The notes below the pieces were generated by a model. That model saw nothing but the letters and a program-made list of their open reading frames with translations. It had not been told where the DNA came from and did no database searches. From Scylla paramamosain (lineage: Eukaryota; Arthropoda; Malacostraca; Decapoda; Portunidae), in assembly GCF_035594125.1 (NCBI RefSeq), contig NC_087191.1, forward strand, positions 1,302,001 through 1,366,000: a DNA stretch of 64,000 nt, given 5' to 3'. The translations under genes and the position numbers were made by a program. Of the stretch, positions 38,039 to 52,008 are shown piece by piece; position 1 is the stretch's first letter; the number at the start of each line of letters is the position of its first letter.

Positions 38039-38995
38039 GATTTTTTTTTTTTTTTGTAGGAGGGACACTTGCCAAGGGCAACAAAAATCCAATAAAAAAA
38101 AAAAAAATGCCCACTGAGATGCCAGTCCCAGAAAAGGGTACAAAGCAGTAATCAAAAATTGAAGGATAAGTGTCTTGAAACCTCCTTTTTGAAAGAATTC
38201 AAGTCATAGGAAGGTGGAAAAAGAGAAGCAGGCAGGGAGTTCCAGAGTTTACCAGAGAAAGGGATGAATGATTGAGAATACTGGTTAACTCTTGTATTAG
38301 AAAGGTGGACAGAATAGGGGTGAGAAAAAGAAGAAAGTTTTGTGCAGCGAGGCCGCGGGAGGAGGGGAGGCATGCAGTTAGCAAGATCAGAAGAGCAGTT
38401 AGCATGAAAATAGCGGTAGAAGACAGCTAGAGATGCAACATTGCGGCGGTGAGAGAGAGGCTGAGGACAGTCAATTAGAGGAGAAGAGTTGATGAGACGA
38501 AAAGCTTTTGATTCCACCCCGTCTAGAAGAGCGGTATGAGTGGAACCCTCCCCCAGACATGTGAAGCATACTCCATACATGGACGGATAAGGCCCTTGTT
38601 AGCAACTGGAGGGGTGAGAAAACTGGCGGAGACGTCTCAGAACACTTAACTTCATAGAAGCTGTTTTAGCTAGAGATGAGATGCGAAGTTTCCAGTTCAG
38701 ATTATAAGTAAAGGACAGACCGAGGATGTTCAGTGTAGAAGAGGGGGACAGTTGAGTGTCATTGAAGAAAAGGGGTAGTTGTCTGGAAGGTTGTGTCGAG
38801 TTGATAGATGGAGGAATTGAGTATTTGAGGCAATGAACAATACCAAGTTTGTTCTGCCCCAGTCAGAAATTTTAGAAAGATCAGAAGTCAAGCATTCTGT
38901 GGCTTCTCTGCGTGAAATGTTTACTTTCTGAAGGGTTGGACGTCTATGAAAAGATGTGGAAAAGTACAGGGTGGTATCATCAGCGTAGGGATGGA
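38039..38995 (-). mobile_element. Family A LINE, 5'-truncated, antisense
   Basis: On the minus strand: [44 protein letters not shown], then STHTALLDGVESKAFRLINS, NSSPLIDCPQPLSHRRNVAS and SFIPFSGKLWNSLPAS. The 3' end at the left shows TTGTAGGAGGGACACTTGCC and T/A-runs. With the sense copy at 35789-36889 it forms a long inverted pair about 1.1 kb apart. Confidence 0.88.
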
Positions 38996-39300
38996 ATGAA
39001 ATCAAAAGATATGGAAATTCCCAAGGATGGTCCATTCAAGTATACCAAAGATATAAACATATACAACGAACTCTTAACCACATGCTCACAAACGAAGCAC
39101 AGCATAATTGGAACACAACTAAAAAATACAACTGCAAACACTTACAAAGTATCGACCACTTTCTGTAATAAAAATAAAACTCTTAATTGGCCAACAGGAT
39201 CTTCGAGGAAGGATATCTTCGAGGAAGAGGAAGATGACAAACCACCTAACAATACCATGGTCAATAACTATTTACAAAATAATATACATAGATAACACCA
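38996..39300 (+). other. A-rich segment, possibly LINE C
   Basis: Open frame rich in Asn, Thr and Lys (DINIYNELLTTCSQTKHSII, then a short acidic EEEEDD run). Composition matches LINE C, but no domain is recognised. Confidence 0.3.
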
Positions 39301-40190
39301 TTCAATAATTCTGACGACGATCCTAAGTGTCTTGACATCCCCCCTCAACTTTTCTTCATTAACTTCTGTAACATTCGTGGTCTAAGATCTAATTTTCTGT
39401 AGAACACCACCTCCCCTCTTCTAAACCTCATCTTCTTTTCCTCACTGAAACACATATGTCTGAGGCAACTGACAGTAACCCCTTTTCTGTTTTCCCCTAC
39501 TTTCTCTATCCTCATTTTCGATCCAAAGCTGGATACTGCGTTTATGTGCGCAATGACTTAACCTGCTCTCGTGCCCACGCTCTTGAATCTTCCAAGTTTT
39601 CCACCATCTGGCTACGACTAAAGTCACTCTCAAACTAAATTTATCTGTGGTGTATATCTCTCTTCTAACTCCTCTGACTATGAGAAATTCTTTAACTACT
39701 TAACTTCCAAAGTGGAGCACATTCTGACTCTCTTCCCTTTTGCAGAGACCACCATTCTTGGAGACTTCAGTGTTCACCACTAGCTTTGGCTTTCCTCTCC
39801 CTTCACTGACCATCCTGGTGAACTAGCCTTCAACTTTGCTATCCTCCATGACCTAGAGCAATTCGTGCAGCACCCTACTCGTATTTCTGACCGTCTTGGA
39901 GATACGCCCAACATTCTTGACCTTTTCCTAACCTCTAATCCTTCTGCTTTCACCCTTTCTTCTCTGTTAGGCTCCTCCGACCATAATCTCATATCTGTAT
40001 ATTGTCCTATTGCTTGAATCCCTCCTCAGGATCCCCCTAAGCGAAGGTGCCTCTGGCGTTTTTGCCTCTGCTAGTTCGGGGGGGACCTGAAGAGGTATTT
40101 TGCTGATTTTCCTTGGAATGACCACTGCTTCTGTGTCAGAGACCCGTCTTTGTGTGCTGAGCGCACACATTCCCGTCTCTAAAATGCTCC
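39301..40190 (+). pseudogene. Family A LINE, endonuclease part
   Basis: Sense fragment with frames reading FFINFCNIRGLRSNF-like text, SKAGYCVYVRNDLTCSR (about 39520-39570), TTILGDFSVHH (about 39745-39780; GDFxxHH of APE) and [15 protein letters not shown] (about 39965-40010). It ends near 40190 before the RT. The N-terminal half of family A is rare here; this and 19030-19985 are the only two copies of it seen. Confidence 0.75.
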
Positions 40191-40348
40191 GCCTTGCATA
40201 TCAGATGAAATTAGAGCAATTTTTGGTAGAGTTTTAATTTCATGTATCGTGTCATCACAGGATTGAACTCAGCTACTGCATTTACTTAGTTAGGACTTAC
40301 ATTATGTCTTTATAGTTTTATCGTGAGATAGTGCAAGAGAGAAAGTAG

Positions 40349-40350
<2 letters not shown>

Positions 40351-40388
<38 letters not shown>

Positions 40389-40521
40389 GATCACATTGCC
40401 TGATTGTGATTGATCAGACGAAATCGGGCGATCAGCAATCCTCACTTATAAGTCATATGTTCTTATATTTTTACTTGAAATACCGCAGGAAAGAAAATAA
40501 TAGCTACACTAAAAAAAAAAA

Positions 40522-40568
<47 letters not shown>
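40351..40568 (+). repeat. Two (CA)n microsatellites
   Basis: CA runs at 40351-40387 and 40523-40568, about 135 bp apart, the second behind an A-run. Confidence 0.95.
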
Positions 40569-40570
<2 letters not shown>

Positions 40571-41210
40571 TACACACGGGAAATTGATCGTGTGTCTGGG
40601 ATGGAAGTGACCATCGGCAGTGAATTCATTGATCATTTGTATTCGTCTGTTGTCATATTGTTTCGCCAGCGATCAAAATAAAAGTATAAAATATCATAAA
40701 TTAGACCGATTTTAGTTTTTTTTTTTTCTTACAAGATCATTCCTTATCATATTTTGAATGACATAGTAAAGATAATTTCCTAAAACCACCTCTTGTTTGG
40801 AATTTAGCTTAAAAAAAAAAATTAGCTTAAAAAAAAATAATCTAGTGTGTGTCGATTCCGACTCATACTGCAGAGAATAGGTTTAAGGACAGGCCTTGGC
40901 TGAGATTCTTTAGTTACTATGCCACATCACACAATTTCTCTTTAAAATGAGTTTTTATTTTTAACTGGAATTCAAGTATTAAGTATGGATTATCTAGCTT
41001 ATCAAACCATTCAGTACTACGAATGGTTCGAGTTTTGAGAATAGGACACTAATCCAACCTAGCATTATCTAAACTAAATGATGTGTAGCAGTATAACCTA
41101 ACATTACCTAACCTACATGGCATGCCTACTACTGCTGGTATCGAATGGTGTCGGCTGGAGACGTCTGTGCGTTGCCGTGGCTGAGAGTGAATGCATCGTA
41201 CGTCTGGCAG
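40569..41210. other. IR intron 3, no recognised gene
   Basis: AT-rich with T- and A-runs and AACCTA/ACCTAACC words. No gene or domain. Confidence 0.4.
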
Positions 41211-41216
41211 TAAAAA

Positions 41217-41274
41217 TGGGGTAGGTGACCTACCCCATAGGTTTAAGTGACCTACCGTAGGTCACTTAAACCTA
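41217..41274. repeat. Two perfect palindromes back to back
   Basis: 41217-41237 is a perfect palindrome with 10-base arms and a 1-base centre (41227). It is followed without a gap by 41238-41274, a perfect palindrome with 18-base arms and a 1-base centre (41256). Both contain GTAGGT and ACCTAC. They stand about 23 bases left of a TIR element. Confidence 0.95.
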
Positions 41275-41297
41275 CGACACTGGCCCACAAAGGACTT

Positions 41298-42403
41298 GGG
41301 GCCGATATCACAGTTGCTTGGTAACGCTCCCTGACGAGAGCCTTACCAATCTGGTAATAGTCATTACCAATATCTCGATCCGATTCCACAGTCGTTGTTT
41401 TCGTGGTTTCGGTGATCCCTAACCTGTTAACGATCATAACAAAACGAATACCTCTGATTCGATAATGTTGGTATGCCGAAGCCCCCTTATTAGACAAAGT
41501 GAGTCGATTCATGACAAAAGAACTGACCACGCCAGCACTAAAAGAAAGAGAAAGGCATGGAAAATTTAAATACATCACTGGTGCCTTTAACACGCCATAT
41601 CCATCTACTGCAAACATGATTACATTTTGATTTAAATTCTTCCCTTTGAATATCTGTCTAACATTCGTCAAACTCTACGTATGCCAACCAGGCACATAAT
41701 AAATAATCTATTTCTCTTCCTCAATGCTGTACACATTTACTGTTACTGAAATATTTCGGGTTTTATGGAAGTAGCCTTACCCTATTTATTTTGAGACTGA
41801 TTATTCATTTCTTAGCATTTTTTTTTTTTTTATCATGATCTACCCATTGAAATTAATAAGCTGAATTTTAAACCTAGCCTAACGGAAGCAAGCCTAGCCC
41901 TCTGATGAAAATGGTAATGTTATTTCAGTATTATCTAATATTTCTCTTAGGTTATACCTTATGCTTATGTAGGGATTATTACAATTTTCAACCAAGGAGA
42001 CATAACAGACGAAATAAGGGTGACTGATGGGTAGTGAAGTTTTCATCAGCTGGTGAAGTGAGTTCACGCCGCCATCCAAATACTTCTTAAATTTTATCAT
42101 ATTACTATTATAGCCTACTAAATGTTGTTGTGTTGTTTAATAATTTTAAATTACAATTTATGAAATGATACAACAGGATAAGAATTTGTGATACTTGCAA
42201 GTAAAAATTGCACTGGTAAACTCCATTGGGGAGGTCCAGGAGTTCCCAAGCCAGTGTTACCAAAGGTTCCAATTTCTGGGGAAAAAAAAAAAAAAAAAAA
42301 ACCGCGAAAAAACGTCTGTGAAATCGGATTTAATGTTGGTGGCGGACGTCACCACTCACTGGTAACGCTCACAAAAACAGGAAGCGACTGTGAAAAAGGC
42401 CCT
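41298..42403. mobile_element. DNA-transposon-like element with long imperfect inverted ends
   Basis: The left end (GGGGCCGATATCACAGTTGC at about 41298) matches the reverse complement of the right end (GGGCCTTTTTCACAGTCGC, ending at about 42403). The similarity runs about 110-120 bp inward (ATCCGATTCCACAGTCGTTG versus ATCCGATTTCACAGACGTTT). The interior has no transposase I recognise; a 139-codon antisense frame at 41252-41671 overlaps the left end. The GGGCC...GGCCC termini are compatible with PIF/Harbinger-like non-autonomous elements, but no 3-bp target duplication is clear. Confidence 0.55.
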
Positions 42404-44180
<1,777 letters not shown>

Positions 44181-44182
44181 TT

Positions 44183-44328
44183 GTTTTAGTTCTATTCTTT
44201 CGCAGACACATCTGAATAGTTTTTGGGGGGTTACAACAGAGGTGGCATAGACGTAAAACGTAATTGGCGGGGAAGCCATCCACAATTACGTCTATTCAAA
44301 TGTGTCTGCGAAAGAATGGAACTAAAAC
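44183..44328. repeat. Inverted repeat, 37-bp arms
   Basis: Arms 44183-44219 and 44292-44328 are reverse complements with two mismatches and a 72-bp spacer (GTTTTAGTTCTATTCTTTCG against its complement). Confidence 0.9.
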
Positions 44329-44724
44329 GACCAATAATAATGGTTGGAAACGAATCCAGAATATTACCACCACTTTTCCGGATTAATTTTGATGATATTG
44401 TCAAATATCTCGTAACCACAAGAACAAGACTCCATACCATGAGATTAATAACCTGATTCCAAACTAAACATAGTATATGGCTGCTAAGAAACATTTTTGG
44501 TATATTAAAAAAAAAAAAATATTGAAACCAATTATTTCATTTGCAGCATATCTAGAACTCCTTGATCTTGCGAATCAAACTAAGGAGGTGAGGCTTCCCA
44601 GAGACCGATAAAATCTGTTCCCATGGCTGTCTGACGAAAGGCTCTCACCTACCTGGACACTCCAACTACTAGAGATTAGAGAATGTACTGCTAATAGAAA
44701 AAAAATATATAAATCAATAAATAC

Positions 44725-45433
<709 letters not shown>

Positions 45434-45435
45434 TA

Positions 45436-46720
45436 CAGGGTGTCCCAAAAAATGTATACACTTTAAAAATTATTGTAAAGTAGGTGTTCATTTCATTTTC
45501 AAAACTTAAGAGAATTTACAGACATTATTTTATTGTTTTGTCAACGGCTGTTTTCAAACTGACATCCGTTCTGGTCCAGGCACTGCTGATAACGCGAAGC
45601 AGTGGAATCGCAAACATTACGAAACAATTCGTTTGGTATTTGTGTGGATTCTCGTTCAGTGGCTGTTCTCAATTCAGAGACTTGGAGGTTTCATAGCGTA
45701 GACTTTGTCTTTTAGGTATCCCCTTAAGAAAATAAAAATAAAAATAAAAATAAAAATAAATACATAAATAAATGAAATAAAGTTAGTGGTGTGAGGTCTG
45801 GTGAACGCAGAGGGTATTCAACGAAACCTCTCCGTCCAATCCACCTGTTTGGCAAGATCTCATCAAGGAAGGATCTAACATCGCGATGGTAGTGTGGGGA
45901 TGCCCCATCTTGCTGAAAATAAAATTCCTCATCTTCAAAGTCTTCTCAAATGCTTGGCATGACAGACTGTTGCAGCAAGTTCAAGTAAATTGTACCAGTC
46001 ACAGTAGCGTCAAAAAAAAGAATGGTCCAATTAATCCTCTTGATGATCAGCCATACCACACTGTAACTCCTGGTAAATTATATGGTAAATATGGTGTTCC
46101 ACCATAACATGCAGATTCTCAGGTCCCCAGTAGATTAATGTTGCGGTTAACTGAACCATTTAATTTGAATGTGGCATCATCACTCCACACAATCTTTGTT
46201 GGAAAGTGCGTATCTTCTACACATAATGCAATACTGCACTCCTCGGTCTGGATTGTCGTCATTAATAGCATGGACTAATCTTGGAACATGACTTTTCCAT
46301 TGACAACGATTCAAAATGCGTTGGACAGATGATTTTGAAACGACTCGCTTACCGCACAGATCTTGGACTTTGGTGATACGTTTCCAGCACTCTTTCTTGC
46401 TTTGTGGGGGTTGTCGATGTTCATGGTCTTCCGGAACGCTTTTCGTGTACATTCTGAACAGTTCCATCGATTTCAAACTTCTCTCTAATACTAGTGGTGG
46501 TATGTCGCGTTAGTGGATCTGTTTGAAACTTCCTCCTAAACTGGCTTTGCAGTTCAACTGTGTTTTCACACTTACAGTAACATTTTTTAATGAACTCCCT
46601 TAGTTCAAAGCATAGTCTATCATCATTAATTCCAATGGGTTTAATTTAGAAAGAAAAAAAAAAAGACATCAATTGAGTTATCAGCTACTAAAGTGTGTAT
46701 ACATTTTTTGGGACATCCTG
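45436..46720 (-). mobile_element. Tc1/mariner-type transposon with TIRs and TA duplication
   Basis: Termini CAGGGTGTCCCAAAAAATGT (45436 on) and the reverse complement of the right end, CAGGATGTCCCAAAAAATGT, match over about 31 bp with a few differences. TA flanks both sides (45434-45435 and 46721-46722), as expected for this superfamily. Inside, on the minus strand, is a broken transposase. Length is 1,285 bp. An (AAATA)n expansion at about 45724-45780 lies within the coding region. Confidence 0.93.
45500..46640 (-). pseudogene. Tc1/mariner transposase, broken
   Basis: Minus-strand pieces: the DNA-binding part [20 protein letters not shown] (about 46360-46310), then the [12 protein letters not shown] first-Asp block, YLPYNLPGVTVW, LIGPFFFDATVTGTIYLNLL, then EFYFQQDGASPHYHRDVRSF (second Asp), NRWIGRRGFVEYPLRSPD, and YLKDKVYAMKPPSL. 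Several stops interrupt it. After LTPL the expected third catalytic Asp is replaced by Thr where a microsatellite cuts in. The spacing from the second Asp to that position is 41 residues. Confidence 0.8.
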
Positions 46721-46912
46721 TACAAATAAATAAGTCAGTAAAGTAAATATAAACAAAATAAACAAATAAAGTAAATATAAATAAATAAAAAAAAATCTCA
46801 CACACAGGTTTCTACCTCTTTTCACGAACATGTATAATTACATATAAAATATAAAAATACCCACCAAATACTCATCTTAATACTTACCTCTTCCACAGAC
46901 CAAAAGATCATT

Positions 46913-47112
<200 letters not shown>

Positions 47113-47114
<2 letters not shown>

Positions 47115-47870
47115 CAATCTCGCACACGTACACAAAACATGCACAAACAAACACACACAAACACACAACATACACATGCGCGTACACAACTTACATGCAC
47201 GCACTAGCCCATACACACCCGCACGCACACGGATTAAAAAAAAATATATAATAATAATAAAAAAAAAAAAAAAAATAAAAAAATATATCACACCAAATGC
47301 TAACTATATCCACGGAGTCAAAGGCACTAAACATTATACGCACATGCACATACACAATTGCACTAAGTTCCTACACCTGAAAAAAAAAAATAAAATAAAA
47401 TAAAAAAAAATAAATAAAAATAAATAAATAAATTAATTAATTAAATTAAATTAAAAATAAAATTAAATAAAAATAAAGGCAATTTTATAGGTTGAGTGAT
47501 AAGACATATTTCCATAAAATACCTAACTGACCGTTAGGTAGCTTAGCCAGAGTGATACATGAAAAATTGCAAGGTGGTTTGCCCAACATTTTTTACCTTC
47601 TATTGTCATTGACCGTTTCCAAGTTCACCTTCTCGATGTCTAAAATCTTTTATCTTCCATCCACGATGCCACGGGGTAGAAAACAGACACGCTCACACTC
47701 ACGGCCGATTCATTAAACATTCCGGAGAGACCGCCGTATCTCCGAAGACATTGGAATTTCGGGCGAGAAAGCATCGGCTGATTCCATTTGGGAAGGTTTT
47801 ATTCTCCGGTTCACGGTAGGAAAGCATCACTACTGTACAAATATATTCAATAACAAAATTTGCATTTTTT
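47113..47870. other. IR intron 3, 3' end
   Basis: CA-rich words, A-runs and (AAAT)n-like sequence to about 47480, then mixed sequence leading to the acceptor of the S2 exon at 47877. No gene. Confidence 0.4.
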
Positions 47871-47877
47871 ATTTCAG

Positions 47878-47955
47878 CTTTTTAAAAGAGTGCATCTGAA
47901 CGACTTGATGGCGAGCCAGCTGTACACGCATCTGATCAGCATGGAACAGGGAGTC
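47878..47955 (+). CDS. IR exon: S2 lobe, short internal exon
   Basis: A 26-codon exon follows the strong acceptor TTTTTTATTTCAG. It reads LFKRVHLNDLMASQLYTHLI and ends before the donor GTGAGA at 47956. Both ends are in phase 0, matching its neighbours. The family usually has a helical part of S2 at this point, and the acidic and Thr positions that contact ligand in iGluRs would lie nearby, but I cannot assign them. If the donor were at the upstream GTCGTG instead, one Val would be lost. The GTGAG site fits the consensus better. Confidence 0.75.
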
Positions 47956-48532
47956 GTGAGATCCAGTTGAATTACGAAAAACAAATTAATAGTAAATTAC
48001 TAAATAACTACGTAAATACGAGGAGGTTAGGAGAGATAAATCAGTGGGTTACAGAGTGCTTATTTTTCACTAACCGATTTATATTTATCTAGTTAGTGTA
48101 TTAGTTAACAAGTCACTTGCAGGATGTAGTGCATGCTATCATATTCACGGGAGCAGATTATCCACTTAATATTATCACACAGATGTACCTGAAACATAAT
48201 GTATTTCATTCTTAATATTCGTAATATAGACCCACGTTGCTTTCGAATTTTTCTGTTATGAACATGGATTAAACAGTACTTATAACAGGATGGGACCACA
48301 AAATGCTTTCTAATAATACTAACATTTGTATTCTTCGACATGAACACATTATAGTTTATAACTGATTTATTATCCTACTTTAATTTTGTATTTAAGGCAC
48401 AAGGGTTTCTTTTTGTGATGCGTTGTATAGGGACACTTGTTAGATTTGCCTTTATATAGTTTGGTGTTGGCAATAATAGCATCAGTTTTTGGATTTTATT
48501 GTATCGTTGGCTTAAATCAGCATTGCTTAATT

Positions 48533-48540
<8 letters not shown>

Positions 48541-48622
<82 letters not shown>
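48541..48622 (+). repeat. (CT)n array in IR intron 4
   Basis: 82 bp of uninterrupted CT, ending 39 bases before exon 5. Confidence 0.97.
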
Positions 48623-48623
<1 letters not shown>

Positions 48624-48661
48624 GTCGTAAAAGTTTTTAAAACATAACTTGTATTTGGCAG

Positions 48662-48840
48662 GTCTATGACGCTATTGAGGGACTAAAGGAAATACAGAAA
48701 GGAGGATTCTCTCTTTTTGACTTGGAGAATTACATCAAGATAATTATCCAGTCCAACTACACTGATGTGAAAGGCCGCACACCATTCCACGTTAGCAAGA
48801 AAGGCTTCACCATTATGGCGACAAGCGGATGGAACTTTCG
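48662..48840 (+). CDS. IR exon: middle of S2 lobe
   Basis: The exon begins after TATTTGGCAG with VYDAIEGLKEIQKGG and ends FTIMATSGWNFR, with the last Arg codon split (two bases here). RTPFHVSKKGF followed by the GW-F-R turn is the pattern that precedes the final S2 helix in arthropod IRs. The exon is 179 nt and the donor is CG|GTATGT. A pure (CT)n tract of about 82 bp ends 39 bases upstream of this exon and could act as an unusually long pyrimidine tract, though it is separated from the acceptor by mixed sequence. Confidence 0.88.
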
Positions 48841-48948
48841 GTATGTCAGGAAAGAGAGGACTTTAGCTGTGTCTAATCATAAATCGTTTGGTGTGGAACT
48901 CTTACAAGTATTCCTAAAAATCTACTAAGTTGTGAAAGTAGAGTAATT

Positions 48949-49139
<191 letters not shown>

Positions 49140-49463
49140 AATGAAGTCCTTCCGAACACCAGCGCCCTCCCCACACAAACATAAGAAAAAAAACATAAAA
49201 CAGTAGTATTAATTAAATTAGGTTAGCAAATGCCCTCGTACTTCTCTCTTTAAAAAAAAAAAAAAGTTAATGATAATAGATAAATAAAAATAGTTGCAGG
49301 AAGATTGAAGACAGATGGGAGAGACAATAGAACATTAATTTTCTTATATTATTGATATTCAGAAAAGCGGACAGCCACATGTATTACGGGTTAAAGACGG
49401 GAATCTCACTTGAATGAGAAATATGTTCTGCCTAAAATATCGTAAATTTAATCCTCTTGAAAG

Positions 49464-49617
49464 GAAGGGAGCGCCGTTCTTCGAGCGCTTCGGGAAGCTA
49501 TTTCGCCGGCTGGAAGACGCTGGCGTCATCATTCAGTGGAGGGAGGAGGTGATGGCCCGACGAGCGAGGGAGAACCGAAAGAAGATAAAGCCTTATGTGA
49601 TGCCTGTCGATGGGATA
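49464..49617 (+). CDS. IR exon: end of S2 lobe
   Basis: The first base completes the split Arg codon, giving GWNFR followed by KGAPFFERFGKLFRRLEDAG, then VIIQWREEVMARRARENRKK. R-K-G-A/S-P followed by an amphipathic helix with L-x-x-A/S-G-x-I-x-x-W is the canonical C-terminal helix of the S2 lobe in IRs. It ends KPYVMPVDGI before a strong donor GTAAGT at 49618, phase 0. The acceptor is CTCTTGAAAG|G. A competing upstream acceptor at 49361-49362 keeps phase briefly but runs into a stop and does not give the family sequence. Confidence 0.86.
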
Positions 49618-49709
49618 GTAAGTCTGGTGTCATTACTCGTCGTGTGTTCTATAGGACACAAGACATGACTGGTCTTCAATGGTCTTACCGACTTTAGTTT
49701 AATTGTAGT

Positions 49710-50698
49710 TATTATGAGCGAAGCGAAGTTTACTATGGAGATTGTTTCATTTTGAGCGGTCCGGTCCGACCGTAACGCTGTTCAAACGCTAATATCCGAA
49801 CTACGTGGCCGATCGTAACGAAATTAGCACCATTTGATGGCACAACTCTATCAATTTTATATGATACATCTTTCATCTCTTGTATTGGGTGAAGTCAATG
49901 CGTAACTTGCAAAAAGTAGAACGGTGTCGAAAATGGGATTTCTCAAAAATTACTCAACCAATTTTAACGAAACTTAAGATACGTCGTAATGTCATAATTT
50001 CAATAAAATTCCTTCTGTCAACTTTCAAGTAGCGTTGCGCATGCGCAAAGTAAAAAAATTCACCTTATAAACTAATAAACTAAGCAGACACAAATTTTGT
50101 TGTTATTAAAAGTAATGCAAGTTATAACGTAAAAGCATACAAAATTTGCAGCACTGCTGTGCATGCACAAGGAACATTATGAAACTTGTAAAGTGACCGT
50201 CAGTTTTCTACAATTTTCATCAACATTGTTTTGTCTCAACGAAAGCGGATACATACCACTGAACACATAATGAAACTTTCTATCCAACGGTATATAGCAC
50301 ATCTATTAAGCTCTCGCAATGTTTTGAGACAGAATTACTTGAATATTAGGCAAGTGCACGATGTTCGCGGTGCCTCACATTGCCGCCAACTTTTCAACTA
50401 ATAAACTGATAAAGCTCAAATTTTGTAGGCAAGAAGATTAATACATGTTATAACGATAAAAAAAAGTCAAAATTACAACACTTGCGCATGCGCAAAATAC
50501 ATGACACTTTTTATAAACCGTCAGTTTTCTGGAATTTTCACCAACTTTTTAGGCTTCAACAAGAACGGACACTAACATTGAACGCATAATGAAATTTTCT
50601 ATCAACGGTATATTGCTTAACCACTGGGCTCTCGCAAAGTTTTGAGGTAGAGTGCTTTGTATATTAGGCAAACGCTTGATGTGCAGGGTGCCTGAAAA

Positions 50699-50769
<71 letters not shown>

Positions 50770-50830
50770 ACCCCTTCCACTGATGCATTACTGACAGCTT
50801 CGCTCGTCAATTGCCTTCCGAGGCGTTTTA
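49710..50830 (+). repeat. Satellite-like repeat F, first array
   Basis: Starts with GAGCGAAGCGAAGTTTACTA, which recurs at 51082. Inside, a unit of about 330 bp repeats in diverged form: AACTAATAAACT...CAAATTTTGT at about 50063 and about 50391, and TGAACxCATAATGAAA at about 50265 and about 50578. Each unit carries GCGCATGCGCAA or a variant (TTGCGCATGCGCAA exactly at 50035-50048 and 50482-50495). A (CT)n run (50703-50764) is embedded. No coding potential. Confidence 0.75.
50703..50764 (+). repeat. (CT)n array
   Basis: 62 bp of uninterrupted CT inside repeat F. Confidence 0.97.
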
Positions 50831-51074
50831 CTGGCGTACTATAACAACAGCGGGCGTACTGTCCTTGGCTAGTGGGCTCAATACTTGAAATTCATACATA
50901 AAAAAAAAAAAAAAAATCAATTTTTCTTTTATATATTTCCATATTTAGTGTTTTTTTTTTTTTTTTTTATACCATACCACAATTCTACTTTTAATATCTT
51001 AGTTGCTTTGAACATTTTGCAGAGACGCCGTTTGGGTGCAATATTGCGCCCCATTAATGTAAATCAATCAATTA

Positions 51075-51401
51075 TCATTACGAGCGAAGCGAAGTTTACT
51101 ATGGAGGTTGTTTCATTTTGAGCGGCCCGGCCCGACTTGAAAGATGTCATGTTGTTGTAATTTTAGTAAAACTCCTTATGTTAACTTTGAAGTAGCGCTG
51201 CGCATTCGCAAAGTAAAAATTCCAGTTTTTAACTAATTAACTGATCAAGCTCAAACTATGTTGATAATAAGAGTAATACGTTATAACGAATTTGCAACTA
51301 CTGCGCATACACAAAATACATTATAAAACTTTTTGTAAAGTGACCGTCAGTTCTCTGCAATTTTCACTTCTTTTTTTGTCTCAACGAGACCGGATACATA
51401 C
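51075..51401 (+). repeat. Repeat F, second array, left part
   Basis: Begins again with GAGCGAAGCGAAGTTTACTA and follows the first array's sequence to CGGATACATAC, where it is cut by a GC-rich insertion. The continuation is at 54866. Confidence 0.78.
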
Positions 51402-52008
51402 TATAACGAAACACACCTTTGTCCTTGGTCTCGTTGCTCCCTGGCCCTCGGTACCCTGGCCAGCCCGGTTCGTCGTGTGTGCACGGTGGTGACGGCCCTA
51501 TCTCCAGTGGCAACGTGACCCGTAACTGACGTCTTTTTCTGCATGAATCACCTCGCCACCCGGCCTTGCTCCCGGTGTCCTTGCCCTCGCCCGCCCGCCC
51601 GCCGCCAGACCGGTTAAATAAAGTCTTTTCAATTTCCGTGTATTGTCCGTTATCCGTGTACAGACACCTACTGCGAGTTCGTGCCCCACTTCTGGATCAC
51701 TTGCCGACCCTCGAAAGAGTTCTTTAAAGAGCACGATCCGCTTACAAAAACTTTCGGGCGACTAAAATCGGAGCGCAGCTCCACTAGCTGCCGTTGAGGA
51801 TGTCTCACTCTCGCCGGCTTTGCCGCCGCCGCCGCCGCTACCGCCGCCGGCTTTGCCTGCCTGCCGCGTCCAAGGTTGCCAGATTTACTCAGGGACTTAA
51901 TACCAAATACTTCAATTTTTAATACCAGATTCACTTTTTCAATACCAAACTAATGATAAAACATGTTTTCGTAATTTTTTTGTTGAAATAAAGTATATAC
52001 TTACTTGG

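Noticed and set aside
49363..49417. Alternative IR exon starting at 49363 (reading KADSHMYYGLKTGISLE)
   Set aside because: It keeps phase with the previous exon but ends at a stop. The acceptor at 49463 gives the family-typical R-KGAPFF junction in the right phase.
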